Assembly (NCBI GenBank): GCA_002840435.1
Contig: PHAT01000001.1
Span: forward strand, 780,979-844,978
Source: Deltaproteobacteria bacterium HGW-Deltaproteobacteria-6
GTDB lineage: Bacteria > Desulfobacterota > Syntrophia > Syntrophales > Smithellaceae
Reading direction: 5' to 3'
Length of the DNA stretch: 64,000 bases
A program made the position numbers and the translations under genes. Below, piece by piece: positions 48,170 through 56,572 of this stretch (its first letter is position 1; each line of letters starts with the position of its first letter). The notes below the pieces were generated by a model. It was given only the letters and a program-made list of their open reading frames with translations, made no database searches and was not told the DNA's origin.

Positions 48170-48685
48170 CTACTTCCTGTTATTGTTAATATTATATTTT
48201 TCCATTAATTTTTGATGCACATTTTCGGGAACGAGACCCTTGACCGATCCTCCCAGACTGGCCACCTCCTTGATAAGGTTGGAGCTGGTGTAAAACCACC
48301 TGAATCCGCTCATGAGAAAGACCGTCTCGATATTTTTTGTCTGGCGGCGGTTCATCAGCGCCATTTGAAATTCATATTCAAAATCGGAAAGAGCGCGCAT
48401 GCCCCGCAGTATCGTACTCGCCCCGGAGTTTTTGAGATAATCAATGAGCAGTCCGTCATGAGAATCCACTCGAATCCCCTCATAATTTTGAAATATTTCC
48501 CGGATGAACTGACACCGCTCTTCTACTGAAAACAGGGATGATTTTCTCGGGTTATATGCAACAAGAACGATGATTTCATCGAAGATTCTGTTGCCTCTTT
48601 TAATAATATCCACATGGCCGTTGGTTATCGGATCAAACGAACCCGGGTAAATCGCAACTTTGCTGTCAAATTTTTCTTGCGTCAT
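48170..48685 (-). CDS. coaD: Phosphopantetheine adenylyltransferase
   Basis: 171 aa with the nucleotidyltransferase motif AIYPGSFDPITNGHVDIIKRG, the LVAYNPRKSSLFS loop and the family C-terminus around VFLMSGFRWFYTSSNLIKEVASLGGSVKG in part. It makes dephospho-CoA from 4'-phosphopantetheine and ATP. Here TSSN replaces the usual ISSS stretch in part. Its ATG overlaps the rsmD stop (ATGA), a common pairing. Confidence 0.93.
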   Translation of the reverse strand: MTQEKFDSKVAIYPGSFDPITNGHVDIIKRGNRIFDEIIVLVAYNPRKSSLFSVEERCQFIREIFQNYEGIRVDSHDGLLIDYLKNSGASTILRGMRALSDFEYEFQMALMNRRQTKNIETVFLMSGFRWFYTSSNLIKEVASLGGSVKGLVPENVHQKLMEKYNINNNRK

Positions 48686-49236
48686 GAACTTTCCACCCTA
48701 AGAAAAGTTAATAAATTGTCCCCATATTTTCTCTGGTCCGCCACAGACCATCTGTCCGGAAGCGCTTTTATTTGTTCCCGGACTGAATGTTGAAAAACAA
48801 TGATGCCTTCTTCTTGTAGAACAGGATATTCGTTCAACGCACCAAGTGTTTTTCCGATAAAGCCCTGGTTATAGGGAGGATCGGCAAATATCACATCAAA
48901 TCTGCATTTTTTTCCATAAAGATCACGCAGGGCCGATTGAATGTCGGCATGGATGACCAGACATTTTCCCGAATAACCGCATAGTGAAACGTTTTCATGA
49001 ACAACTCCGACAAGATCCTTGCTTTTTTCAACAAAGGTAACTTCTTTTGCTTGACGACTGGCGGCCTCCAACCCCACGGACCCGGATCCGGCAAATAAAT
49101 CCAGAAAGAACTGGTCCGCTGGTGATCCCAATAGATTAAAAAGAGCTTCCCTTAAAAAATCAGTAGTGGGTCTTTGCGTTGAACGGGGAGGAAATTTCAG
49201 CGCCCTTCCTTTTGCTTCACCTCCGGAAATTCTCAT
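48682..49236 (-). CDS. rsmD: 16S rRNA (guanine966-N2)-methyltransferase
   Basis: 184 aa with the RsmD start MRISGGEAKGRALKFPP, TRPTTDFLREALFNLL in part, the SAM motif FLDLFAGSGSVGLEAASR and the catalytic DPPY (FADPPYNQGF). It methylates the N2 of G966 in 16S rRNA. It lies upstream of coaD with a 4-nt overlap, as in many bacteria. Confidence 0.93.
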   Translation of the reverse strand: MRISGGEAKGRALKFPPRSTQRPTTDFLREALFNLLGSPADQFFLDLFAGSGSVGLEAASRQAKEVTFVEKSKDLVGVVHENVSLCGYSGKCLVIHADIQSALRDLYGKKCRFDVIFADPPYNQGFIGKTLGALNEYPVLQEEGIIVFQHSVREQIKALPDRWSVADQRKYGDNLLTFLRVESS

Positions 49237-49268
49237 AATATCACTCTGGAATCAGAACATCACTCTGG

Positions 49269-50051
49269 CTAAGATTCCTGTTTAGGCTCATCGCTCGTCA
49301 GGTCTTTCTGACGCATTTTCTGAATAAATTTTAAAACCCACCAGACAGGACCGGACAGAGCATACCCGACCATAATAACGAAAGCCATAATTTCCGGTTT
49401 ATAATAAAAAACTAAAAAAATGCCTATGGCAACAAGCAATATCTTAAAGGGCATCCGCGAACGGAAATTCATGTTTTTAAAGCTGTAATATTTGATGTTG
49501 CTGACCATCAAGAGGGCTAAAATCACAACCAGAATCATAATCATCTTGAAAGGATCACGAAGGGTCCCTTCAAAACCAATGTGATCAAAAAATATCACGG
49601 TTGTGGCAATGACGCAGGCGGCTGCGGGAATGGGAAGCCCATTGAAATATTTACTGTCGATCAGACCGATCTGAATATTAAAGCGGGCCAGCCGCAAGGC
49701 GCCGCATGCCACGAAAAGAAATCCGGCCATCCAGCCCGGTTTACCGTCAAATGACATAGCCCAGGTATAGGCCAACAGGGCCGGCGCAACGCCGAAAGCA
49801 ATCAGATCAGCCAGCGAATCATATTCCGCGCCGAATTTGCTGGTTGTGTTGGTCATTCGGGCGATTCGCCCGTCCAATCCGTCGAAGATCAGCGATATGA
49901 TGATGGCAATGGCCGCCAGAAAAAACTTTTCCTGAACAGACGCAATGATGGAATAAAATCCCATAAACAAACTTGCCGTTGTAAAAAGGTTCGGCAGAAC
50001 ATAGATTCCTTTTTTAATGCGCATATTTCTGATGTGCCGTTCTTTATTCAT
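49269..50051 (-). CDS. pssA: CDP-diacylglycerol-serine O-phosphatidyltransferase
   Basis: 260 aa, multi-span membrane protein with the CDP-alcohol phosphotransferase signature DGLDGRIARMTNTTSKFGAEYDSLAD in part (DGxxARxxxxxxxxGxxxDSxxD). It makes phosphatidylserine from CDP-diacylglycerol and serine. Its ATG overlaps the psd stop (ATGA), so the pair makes phosphatidylserine and then phosphatidylethanolamine. The C-terminus is charged (QKMRQKDLTSDEPKQES). Confidence 0.92.
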   Translation of the reverse strand: MNKERHIRNMRIKKGIYVLPNLFTTASLFMGFYSIIASVQEKFFLAAIAIIISLIFDGLDGRIARMTNTTSKFGAEYDSLADLIAFGVAPALLAYTWAMSFDGKPGWMAGFLFVACGALRLARFNIQIGLIDSKYFNGLPIPAAACVIATTVIFFDHIGFEGTLRDPFKMIMILVVILALLMVSNIKYYSFKNMNFRSRMPFKILLVAIGIFLVFYYKPEIMAFVIMVGYALSGPVWWVLKFIQKMRQKDLTSDEPKQES

Positions 50052-50689
50052 GAAAGGTATCCTAAGGGTGTTTGTCCCGCCCGGACTTTGTCATTCAGAT
50101 TTACAACAATTCGGGAATCCGTAGGCAAAAATACTTCAACGCGGGAGCCGAAGCGAATCAAACCGAACCGTTCGCCTTTTTTAATATTTTCTCCTTCACG
50201 GGTCCAGCAGACAATTCTCCGGGCGATGAGTCCGGCAATCTGCACCGTCCAAATGGCACGGTCGTCTTTTGTGCGAATCATTACTTCATTTCGTTCATTT
50301 TCCGCCGAGGCCTTATCCAGATTGGCCGACAGGAATTTGCCCTTGTGGTAATAAATCTTTTCTATCACCCCGTCATAGGGGGCACGATTCACATGGACAT
50401 TAAAGACATTCATGAAAATACTGATTTTCTTAAACCGGCCGGTGATAGTGCCCTGAACGTCAACTTCTTCTATTCTGATAACTTTACCATCGGCCGGGCA
50501 GATCACTAGTTTATCCTCTTCCTGATAATACCTCTCCGGATTGCGGAAAAAACAGATGATGAAAACCGTAATTGCGGCTAAGGAAAGCGTCAGCCACAGG
50601 ATACCGAAAAAAGCTGCAAAGACAGTGAAGACGAGGGAAAGGATGATAAAGGGGAAACCTTCGTAAGCGATAATACTATTATGTTTCAT
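50048..50689 (-). CDS. psd: Phosphatidylserine decarboxylase (short, archaeal-type)
   Basis: 213 aa with two N-terminal membrane helices (about residues 10-45). The conserved core has DGKVIRIEEV, FMNVFNVHVNRAPYDGVI, YHKGKFLSANLDKASAENER in part and the self-cleavage GS in LIRFGSRVEVFLP, which yields the pyruvoyl group. The short form usually pairs with pssA, as here. It makes phosphatidylethanolamine. A divergent promoter region separates it from the glutaredoxin gene. Confidence 0.92.
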   Translation of the reverse strand: MKHNSIIAYEGFPFIILSLVFTVFAAFFGILWLTLSLAAITVFIICFFRNPERYYQEEDKLVICPADGKVIRIEEVDVQGTITGRFKKISIFMNVFNVHVNRAPYDGVIEKIYYHKGKFLSANLDKASAENERNEVMIRTKDDRAIWTVQIAGLIARRIVCWTREGENIKKGERFGLIRFGSRVEVFLPTDSRIVVNLNDKVRAGQTPLGYLS

Positions 50690-50784
50690 ACAGTATTTTA
50701 TCTTTCCTTAAGTGAGGTTTTGTTGATATATGAATTGAGTGTTCTTGTCAATAAATCTTTGCCTACAAATTCATGACTATCAGC

Positions 50785-50814
50785 TTGACATCGCAGCCAA
50801 AAGACATATATAAA
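50785..50814 (+). promoter_or_regulatory. Promoter of the glutaredoxin/FTR unit
   Basis: TTGACA (50785-50790) and TATAAA (50809-50814) are 18 bp apart, and AGGAGG at 50827-50832 lies 7 nt before the ATG at 50840. This is a good sigma-70 promoter. Confidence 0.75.
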
Positions 50815-50839
50815 TCATAAAATTTCAGGAGGCTATCCA

Positions 50840-51091
50840 ATGTCAACGAAAGTTAAAATATATACTTTAAGCACATGCAGCCATTGCAAAGCGGCAAAAA
50901 AATTTCTGAATGAAAACAACGTTACGTTTGATGCAACGGATGTCGACTTGCTCAAGGGCGCGGACAGAGAAGCCGTGCTGAATGAGGTTGTACAGTATAA
51001 CCCGCAACGTTCTTTTCCTACCATCATCATCGGCAACAAAATTATTATCGGTTTTAAAGAGCATGACATCAAGGAGGCGTTGGGAATTTAA
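50840..51091 (+). CDS. Glutaredoxin-family protein
   Basis: 83 aa thioredoxin-fold protein with the active site CSHC at residues 13-16 (YTLSTCSHCKAAKKFL), the cis-Pro loop RSFPTIIIGNKIIIGF and the C-terminal helix KEHDIKEALGI. It should exchange disulphides. Its stop overlaps the next ATG by one base (TAATG), so it is made together with the FTR-like protein, which likely reduces it. Confidence 0.88.
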   Translation: MSTKVKIYTLSTCSHCKAAKKFLNENNVTFDATDVDLLKGADREAVLNEVVQYNPQRSFPTIIIGNKIIIGFKEHDIKEALGI

Positions 51092-51423
51092 TGACGCCTT
51101 CCGAACTATATGATCTGTTAAAAAAAGCCCAGGAGCCCAAGGGTTATTTCTTTAACAAAGACAGGGATTGGGTACTTTCCATCCTCCGGGATCTGCTCGT
51201 CAACAAGGAACGTTATGGTTACACATCCTGCCCCTGCCGCCTGGCCTCGGGTGACCGTGAAAAAGACCGTGACATCATGTGTCCATGCGTTTACCGGCCT
51301 GAAGATGTGAAAGAATACGGAAGTTGTTATTGCAACTTATATGTTAACCGGGACTGGAATGATGATAAGATTCCTCACCGGTATGTTCCGGAAAGACGAC
51401 CGCCGGAAAAAATATTTTTTTGA
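51091..51423 (+). CDS. Ferredoxin-thioredoxin reductase catalytic subunit-like protein
   Basis: 110 aa with the full FTR catalytic Cys pattern: CPC at residues 47-49, CPC at 64-66 and CYC at 79-81, which hold a [4Fe-4S] cluster and an active disulphide. FTRs pass electrons from ferredoxin to a thioredoxin-like partner, here most likely the glutaredoxin encoded just upstream. In an anaerobe with abundant reduced ferredoxin this gives an NADPH-free redox switch. No variable subunit gene is nearby. Confidence 0.88.
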   Translation: MTPSELYDLLKKAQEPKGYFFNKDRDWVLSILRDLLVNKERYGYTSCPCRLASGDREKDRDIMCPCVYRPEDVKEYGSCYCNLYVNRDWNDDKIPHRYVPERRPPEKIFF

Positions 51424-51576
51424 TTTTCTTTTTTTATAATTGACAATTTAGCATTGTATTCGAGTTTACCGCACCCATGATGCCTGATGGGGAATTTTTT
51501 ATATCATAATTGTTGACAAACGATTCAAGTCACCATAAGTTCTATCCGATTTAACATTTGCGAAGGGATCATTTTA

Positions 51577-51861
51577 ATGATTAATATTTATATCTGTAAG
51601 AAAAAGGGAAATTTAATAGCGGAAATCTGCACGGATACCACCTGCGAATGGCGTCTTAAAAACGAAGCTTTCTTAAACTGCACCTGGGTTGCCTGTAATT
51701 ACGGACCTTTTACTCTCGAAGAAGTCGGCGATATGATGGGGGTGACCCGGGAACGAATTCGTCAAATCGAAGCAAAAGCTCTGAAAAAGCTTCAGCATAA
51801 GAAAAGACGGGATCAACTTAAGGATTTTGCCGCACCGGGCAATGACTGGGATAATCTGTAA
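51577..51861 (+). CDS. Stand-alone sigma-70 region 4-like protein
   Basis: 94 aa. The C-terminal half has the sigma region 4.2 helix-turn-helix almost in full: [20 protein letters not shown] and AKALKKLQH. The N-terminal half (residues 1-45) is not sigma-like and has three Cys residues ([24 protein letters not shown]), maybe a metal site. It lacks region 2, so it cannot act as a normal sigma factor. It could bind -35 elements or act as an anti-sigma or co-regulator. A large hairpin follows. No second gene is coupled to it. Confidence 0.75.
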   Translation: MINIYICKKKGNLIAEICTDTTCEWRLKNEAFLNCTWVACNYGPFTLEEVGDMMGVTRERIRQIEAKALKKLQHKKRRDQLKDFAAPGNDWDNL

Positions 51862-51867
51862 ACTTTT

Positions 51868-51946
51868 CCCCACTTCTCATTAGAAGATACATTTTAATCG
51901 CGTACCCTCGTGTGACCTTCAGGTCATCAGGGTAGAAGAAGTGGGG
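51868..51946. terminator. Large branched hairpin between convergent genes
   Basis: CCCCACTTCT (51868-51877) pairs with AGAAGTGGGG (51937-51946). Inside are TACCCT/AGGGTA with a nested TGACC/GGTCA hairpin. CTTCT can alternatively pair with AGAAG at 51882-51886. A T-rich run follows on the plus strand (TTTATTTTTG). It likely ends both the sigma-like gene and the enoyl-CoA hydratase gene. Confidence 0.75.
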
Positions 51947-51947
51947 T

Positions 51948-52721
51948 TTATTTTTGTTTTTTCTTCCGCAACTTTTCCAGAAACAGCACTTCATTCATGT
52001 GAATTTTGCGTTCATCACGGGCAAACAACATCCCGCCAATGGAAAGTTCCATATCCAGAGCGGCAATCTTATCCATTCTGGGCACAACAGAACAAATATT
52101 CTTCAGTTCCTCAATGGCTTTGACTGATCTTTCGGATAATGTCTCCGCCATTTTCTCTGCGACCTGCATAAACTTTTCAGGGGGCGCCACTTTATTGACC
52201 AGACCGATTCTCTCCGCTTCATTGGCTCCCATGGGTTCGCCCAGCATCACGATTTCTTTTGCTTTGGGCACCCCCACAATCTGGCTTAATGGATAAAAAA
52301 GAGGACTTAATCCGAACTTCAATTCCGGATGGCAGAAGATAGCACTTTCCGATGCAACAATCAGATCACAAACCGTCACGATATTGAATCCGCCGCCCAG
52401 AGCTATGCCACCGACTGCGGCAATAACCGGTTTGGGATATGAATAAATTTTCTTCAGATATCTTTTCATCGATTCAAAATAGTCGTCAATTTCCACATTC
52501 GACAGAGACGACATTTCTTTGATGTCCATACCGGCTGAAAAAACATATTCTCCACCGGTAATGATCAAAGCTTTCATCTGCTGGTCCGCTTCAACGTCCA
52601 GAAGCGCTTCATTAAATTCCAGTCTCATTTCCTGAGACAGAGCATTCATTTCATGAGCACGATTGAATCGGATGATAGCGTAAGCTTTCTTCTTATCAAC
52701 AATGATGTTTTTATAAGTCAT
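51948..52721 (-). CDS. Enoyl-CoA hydratase/isomerase family protein
   Basis: 257 aa crotonase-fold protein with the oxyanion-hole segments EYVFSAGMDIKEMSSL and AAVGGIALGGGFNIVTVCDLIVASESA in part. Glu residues in the usual catalytic positions: ASESAIFCHPELKFGL keeps one. It acts on CoA thioesters in beta-oxidation-type pathways, in line with a syntrophic life style. Its ATG overlaps the ihfB stop (ATGA), an unusual partner for an IHF gene. Confidence 0.88.
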   Translation of the reverse strand: MTYKNIIVDKKKAYAIIRFNRAHEMNALSQEMRLEFNEALLDVEADQQMKALIITGGEYVFSAGMDIKEMSSLSNVEIDDYFESMKRYLKKIYSYPKPVIAAVGGIALGGGFNIVTVCDLIVASESAIFCHPELKFGLSPLFYPLSQIVGVPKAKEIVMLGEPMGANEAERIGLVNKVAPPEKFMQVAEKMAETLSERSVKAIEELKNICSVVPRMDKIAALDMELSIGGMLFARDERKIHMNEVLFLEKLRKKKQK

Positions 52722-53002
52722 CTTTTATTATCTACCTTCAACCGGAGATCCTTAGCTGTTTTAAAAAAAGGAATCCTTCTATCGCCAAGAGTGACCTCGG
52801 CCCCTGACTTGGGATTGCGGCCGATTCTGGATTTCCTTTCACGCATGGTAAACGTGCCGAATCCTCTTATTTCGATTCTTTCATTTTTCTTCAAGGCGCC
52901 GGTCATGGAACTCAAAATTGCTTCCACCGCTAAAGCAATATCCTTTTGCGAATAACTTTTAAACTTTACCTGAGTTCTTTTGATTAATTCATTTTTCGTC
53001 AT
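52718..53002 (-). CDS. ihfB: Integration host factor subunit (IHF-beta-like)
   Basis: 94 aa starting MTKNELIKRTQVKFKSYSQK, the ATG at 53002 matching the family. It has the HU/IHF arm signature GRNPKSGAEVTL and RIEIRGFGTFTMRERKSR; the last part, RRIPFFKTAKDLRLKV, fits IHF-beta. It bends DNA at specific sites and could serve the phage integrase here as in lambda. It sits between sppA and the hydratase gene, following rpsA and sppA as in many proteobacteria. Confidence 0.88.
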   Translation of the reverse strand: MTKNELIKRTQVKFKSYSQKDIALAVEAILSSMTGALKKNERIEIRGFGTFTMRERKSRIGRNPKSGAEVTLGDRRIPFFKTAKDLRLKVDNKR

Positions 53003-53022
53003 AGCGGCTTTTTCGGCGAATA

Positions 53023-53919
53023 TCAGGGGTGGTACAAATAACTGACCCCTCCCCATTTCTCAGCTTTCTCTTTTACGGATCGGCTGAGCTGATTGGCCGC
53101 GCTTTCGAACATATAATCAAAAACGGAAGGGTGCTTTTTTCTAGGATAAACCAAATCGTATTTTCCGTTTTTACCGGCCAGAACGCTGGCCAGCTTTGCT
53201 GCGGCTGCCATATCGCCCAGCTGATCAACCAAACCGTATTCTTTAGCCTTTCTTCCCGTAAAAACGCGTCCGTCCCCTATCGCCATAACCTGCTCGCGAG
53301 TCATTTTACGATCCCGGACAATAACATCTATAAATTGATTGTAAATGTCATTAACCAGTTCCTGAATAATAATTCGTTCTTCAGGCGTCATCTCACGCGT
53401 AGGAGAACCAATGTCCTTGTACTGTCCGCTTTTGACAACGGATGATTTCACACCGACCTTTTTTAAAAGCTCCTCCACATTGGCAAATTGCATAATCGCC
53501 GATATGCTCCCGGTAATGGTTCCCGGATTGGCCACGATTTTATCACCTGCACAGGCAATCAGCAAACCACCTGAGGCAGCAACAGACCCCATTGATACTA
53601 CCACTTTTTTCTTTTTCTTGAGTTCCACTACGGCATCATAAATTTCCTGTGACGCGGCAACACCACCACCGGGTGAATCAATGCGCAGAACTACGGCCAC
53701 AATGGAGCTGTCTTTCCCGAATTCATCTATAATTTCCGTAATTTCAAGAGAGTCGGTGATCACGCCTTCAACAGTCACAACACCGATCCTGTCTTTTAAA
53801 GAAAAGCTTTGCGTGGTGACACTACCGGATCGGGCGCCTGCTCTATAAAAGAACACATATAGAACAGCGCCCAGTGCGATCAGTATAACCAATCCCAGAA
53901 TTACGGGATGTTTTCTCAT
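53023..53919 (-). CDS. sppA: Signal peptide peptidase SppA
   Basis: 298 aa with an N-terminal transmembrane helix (VILGLVILIALGAVLYVFFY). The short S49 form: VLRIDSPGGGVAASQEIYDA, VSMGSVAASGGLLIACAGDK with the catalytic Ser, and the Lys in the GSPTREMTPEE to VIVRDRKM region. It degrades cleaved signal peptides in the membrane. It lies between rpsA and ihfB in one minus-strand unit. Confidence 0.92.
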   Translation of the reverse strand: MRKHPVILGLVILIALGAVLYVFFYRAGARSGSVTTQSFSLKDRIGVVTVEGVITDSLEITEIIDEFGKDSSIVAVVLRIDSPGGGVAASQEIYDAVVELKKKKKVVVSMGSVAASGGLLIACAGDKIVANPGTITGSISAIMQFANVEELLKKVGVKSSVVKSGQYKDIGSPTREMTPEERIIIQELVNDIYNQFIDVIVRDRKMTREQVMAIGDGRVFTGRKAKEYGLVDQLGDMAAAAKLASVLAGKNGKYDLVYPRKKHPSVFDYMFESAANQLSRSVKEKAEKWGGVSYLYHP

Positions 53920-53922
53920 GTT

Positions 53923-55698
53923 TTATTCCTTGGACTGGCCACCGATCTTCACATCGGCCAGCGCCTGTGCGAGATTCGAGCCGATATTTTCGCGATTATT
54001 AATATATTGGCTTGAAGCCGTCGTCGTTGCCGCCGCCGCTGGTGCCGGTGCTTCCATCTCCTTAATACTCAACCGGATTTTCTTTGTTTTAACATCGATG
54101 CTTTTAACCACAGCAGACACGGTATCGCCAACGGAATACAGTTCGGCTGACGATTTGACCCGTTTCTGGCTTATTTCGGAAATATGAACCAGACCTTCAA
54201 TACCTTCTTCAATTTCCACAAAGATTCCAAAATCGGTAAAGTTTGTGATTTTGCCGGTCACCACACTGCCGGGCGCGTATTTCTGCGGCAATTCCTCCCA
54301 AGGGTTCTTTTCAATTTGCTTAATACCCAGAGAAAATTTCTCATTATCAACGTCAATATTTAAAACAACCGCTTCGACTTCCTGTCCTTTTTTGAAATAT
54401 TCGGACGGATGGGTAACCCGATGTTTCCATGAAATATCCGATACATGAACAAGACCATCGATGCCGTCCTCTATACCGACAAACACACCAAAGTTTGTAA
54501 TGTTGCGCACAAGGCCCTTCACAACCGTGCCGACCGGATATTTCTCTTTCAGCTTTTCCCAGGGATTGGCTGTCGTCTGTTTCAGACTCAGGGACACGCG
54601 CTTCGCTTCCGGATTGACTTCCAGCACCACCACGTTCACCGTGTCGCCAACATTCAATACTTTGGACGGGTGTTTAATTTCCCGTGTCCAGTACATCTCG
54701 GATATATGAACCAGACCCTCTACACCCGGTTCCAATTCAATAAATACGCCGTAATCCGTCAGGTTGACCACTTTGCCCTGAACCAGGGCGCCAACCGGAT
54801 ATTTTTCCGAAATATGCTCCCACGGATTTTCATGAAGCTGCTTCAATCCCAGAGAGACTCTTTCTTTTTCACGGTCAAATGAAAGAACCTTAACCGAAAT
54901 TTTTTCTCCCTTGTGGAAGATGTCCGCAGGCTTCGCTATTCTCCCCCAGGAAATATCCGTCACATGAAGCAATCCGTCGATGCCGCCCAGATCGATAAAT
55001 ATTCCATAATCTGTAATGTTCTTGATAATGCCGTCAACAATACCGCCTTCCGTGATATTGTTAAGCGTATCTTTCTTTTCGCTTTCTCGTTCTAAAGCAA
55101 CAATCGATCTTCTTGATAAAACGACATTATTGCGTTTGCGGTCATACTTTAAGACATGAAAATCAATTGTCTGACCGATAAACTGGTCTAAATCCTTTAT
55201 CGGACGTGTATCAATTTGCGACCCGGGCAGAAAGGCTATAATGCCAATGTCCACGGAAAGGCCGCCCTTTACTTTTTCGACAACAGTTCCTTTAATCGTC
55301 AGATTGTTGTCACTGACCTCTTTGATCTCGTCCCAAACTTTGAGTTTGGCCGCTTTTTCACGAGATAAGACCAGGTTGCCTTCTGAATCTCTTTTATCAA
55401 TAAAAACTTCTATATCATCCCCCACGGAAATATTCACATTCCCTTGGGCGTCTTTGAGTTCTTTAATCGGAATAAAACCTTCCGTCTTCCAACCCACATC
55501 CACCATGACAATATCCGCCGTTACCTGAACGACTTTTCCACGTGCAATATCACCGTATTGCAATTGATTAAGACTCTGCTCATAGAGTTCCTTAAAGCCC
55601 ATATCTTCTTCTTTGGACTGGTTGTGTGTGCTGTGAATTGAAGAGTCGGTCTTAACCTCCTTTTCATTTGTTAAGTTTGTGTTGTTATTGTTAACCAT
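53923..55698 (-). CDS. rpsA: 30S ribosomal protein S1
   Basis: 591 aa with six S1 (OB-fold) repeats, each with a GxVxxxxxxGxFVDxG-type core. Repeats 3-6 have the nearly identical marks DYGIFIDLGGIDGLLHVTDISW, DYGVFIELEPGVEGLVHISEM, NFGVFVGIEDGIDGLVHVSDISW and DFGIFVEIEEGIEGLVHISEI in parts. It helps mRNA bind the ribosome. The N-terminal 35 residues are Asn/Ser/Glu-rich. It is followed by sppA at 4 nt. Cmk lies upstream, the standard cmk-rpsA order. Confidence 0.95.
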   Translation of the reverse strand: MVNNNNTNLTNEKEVKTDSSIHSTHNQSKEEDMGFKELYEQSLNQLQYGDIARGKVVQVTADIVMVDVGWKTEGFIPIKELKDAQGNVNISVGDDIEVFIDKRDSEGNLVLSREKAAKLKVWDEIKEVSDNNLTIKGTVVEKVKGGLSVDIGIIAFLPGSQIDTRPIKDLDQFIGQTIDFHVLKYDRKRNNVVLSRRSIVALERESEKKDTLNNITEGGIVDGIIKNITDYGIFIDLGGIDGLLHVTDISWGRIAKPADIFHKGEKISVKVLSFDREKERVSLGLKQLHENPWEHISEKYPVGALVQGKVVNLTDYGVFIELEPGVEGLVHISEMYWTREIKHPSKVLNVGDTVNVVVLEVNPEAKRVSLSLKQTTANPWEKLKEKYPVGTVVKGLVRNITNFGVFVGIEDGIDGLVHVSDISWKHRVTHPSEYFKKGQEVEAVVLNIDVDNEKFSLGIKQIEKNPWEELPQKYAPGSVVTGKITNFTDFGIFVEIEEGIEGLVHISEISQKRVKSSAELYSVGDTVSAVVKSIDVKTKKIRLSIKEMEAPAPAAAATTTASSQYINNRENIGSNLAQALADVKIGGQSKE

Positions 55699-55812
55699 TA
55701 ACCTGATACCCCCTATTTTTATGAGACATTTTTTAATCTTGTTTGCCTAACATACTGAAAATCAAATAGCAAGATAAATCAGGCACACATTGCTTTCCGC
55801 TCATTTTTACAT

Positions 55813-56481
55813 TTAATCATTTCCGGCTGATACGCGCTTAAGAATCATTTCAACAACCTGTGCGACATCCAAGTGTGTCGAATCAATGATAATGGAACCC
55901 GGCAATGCGGTTAAGGGTGCAATTTTCCTTTGCGAATCCTGATGATCTCTGGCCTGCATATCCCTGGATATGGCATCCCGGTCCGCCTTATCGTTCTTTT
56001 GAACGAGTTCTTCATGGCGCCTTCTGATTCTCTCCTCAATCTTCGCGTCCAGAAAAAACTTGAACTCCGCATCAGGAAATACAACGGATCCCATATCCCT
56101 TCCTTCCGCCACAATGCCTCCCCGGGCACCAGCTTCCCTTTGCAAAGAAAGTAATTTCTCTCTAACAACCGGGAAAGCGGATATGATGGAAGCGGCCAAT
56201 CCAACCTCTTCCGTGCGGATTTTGTCGCCGACATCCTCGCCATCAACCAATACCGTTATTTTGCCCTCCAGATTCTTCAATGCCACCTGAGTTGAAGAAC
56301 ACAATTTAGACAGCTCGTCGGGATCATTCACGTCCATCTTGTTTTTCAGCGCTTTATAGGCCAATGCGCGATAAAGCGCGCCCGTGTCCAGATACAGGTA
56401 TCTCAGTTTGGCGGCAACAGCCTTGCTTACCGTGCTTTTTCCCGCGCCGGCAGGTCCGTCAATTGTGATGACTTTCCCCAT
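55813..56481 (-). CDS. cmk: Cytidylate kinase
   Basis: 222 aa starting MGKVITIDGPAGAGKSTVSK with the P-loop GPAGAGKS; the ATG at 56481 gives the family start. It has YLYLDTGALYRALAYKAL, VAEGRDMGSVVFPDAEFKFFLDA in part and RDHQDSQRKIAPLTAL. It phosphorylates CMP and dCMP. It precedes rpsA, a classical gene pair. Confidence 0.93.
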   Translation of the reverse strand: MGKVITIDGPAGAGKSTVSKAVAAKLRYLYLDTGALYRALAYKALKNKMDVNDPDELSKLCSSTQVALKNLEGKITVLVDGEDVGDKIRTEEVGLAASIISAFPVVREKLLSLQREAGARGGIVAEGRDMGSVVFPDAEFKFFLDAKIEERIRRRHEELVQKNDKADRDAISRDMQARDHQDSQRKIAPLTALPGSIIIDSTHLDVAQVVEMILKRVSAGND

Positions 56482-56572
56482 ATTTTCGTCCCCGATCCTT
56501 TCATGTTGTTTAACATCCCTCCGCAAGGAAAACTTGCCTAATCATATCAAAGCAGGTATATGAACCATCACA

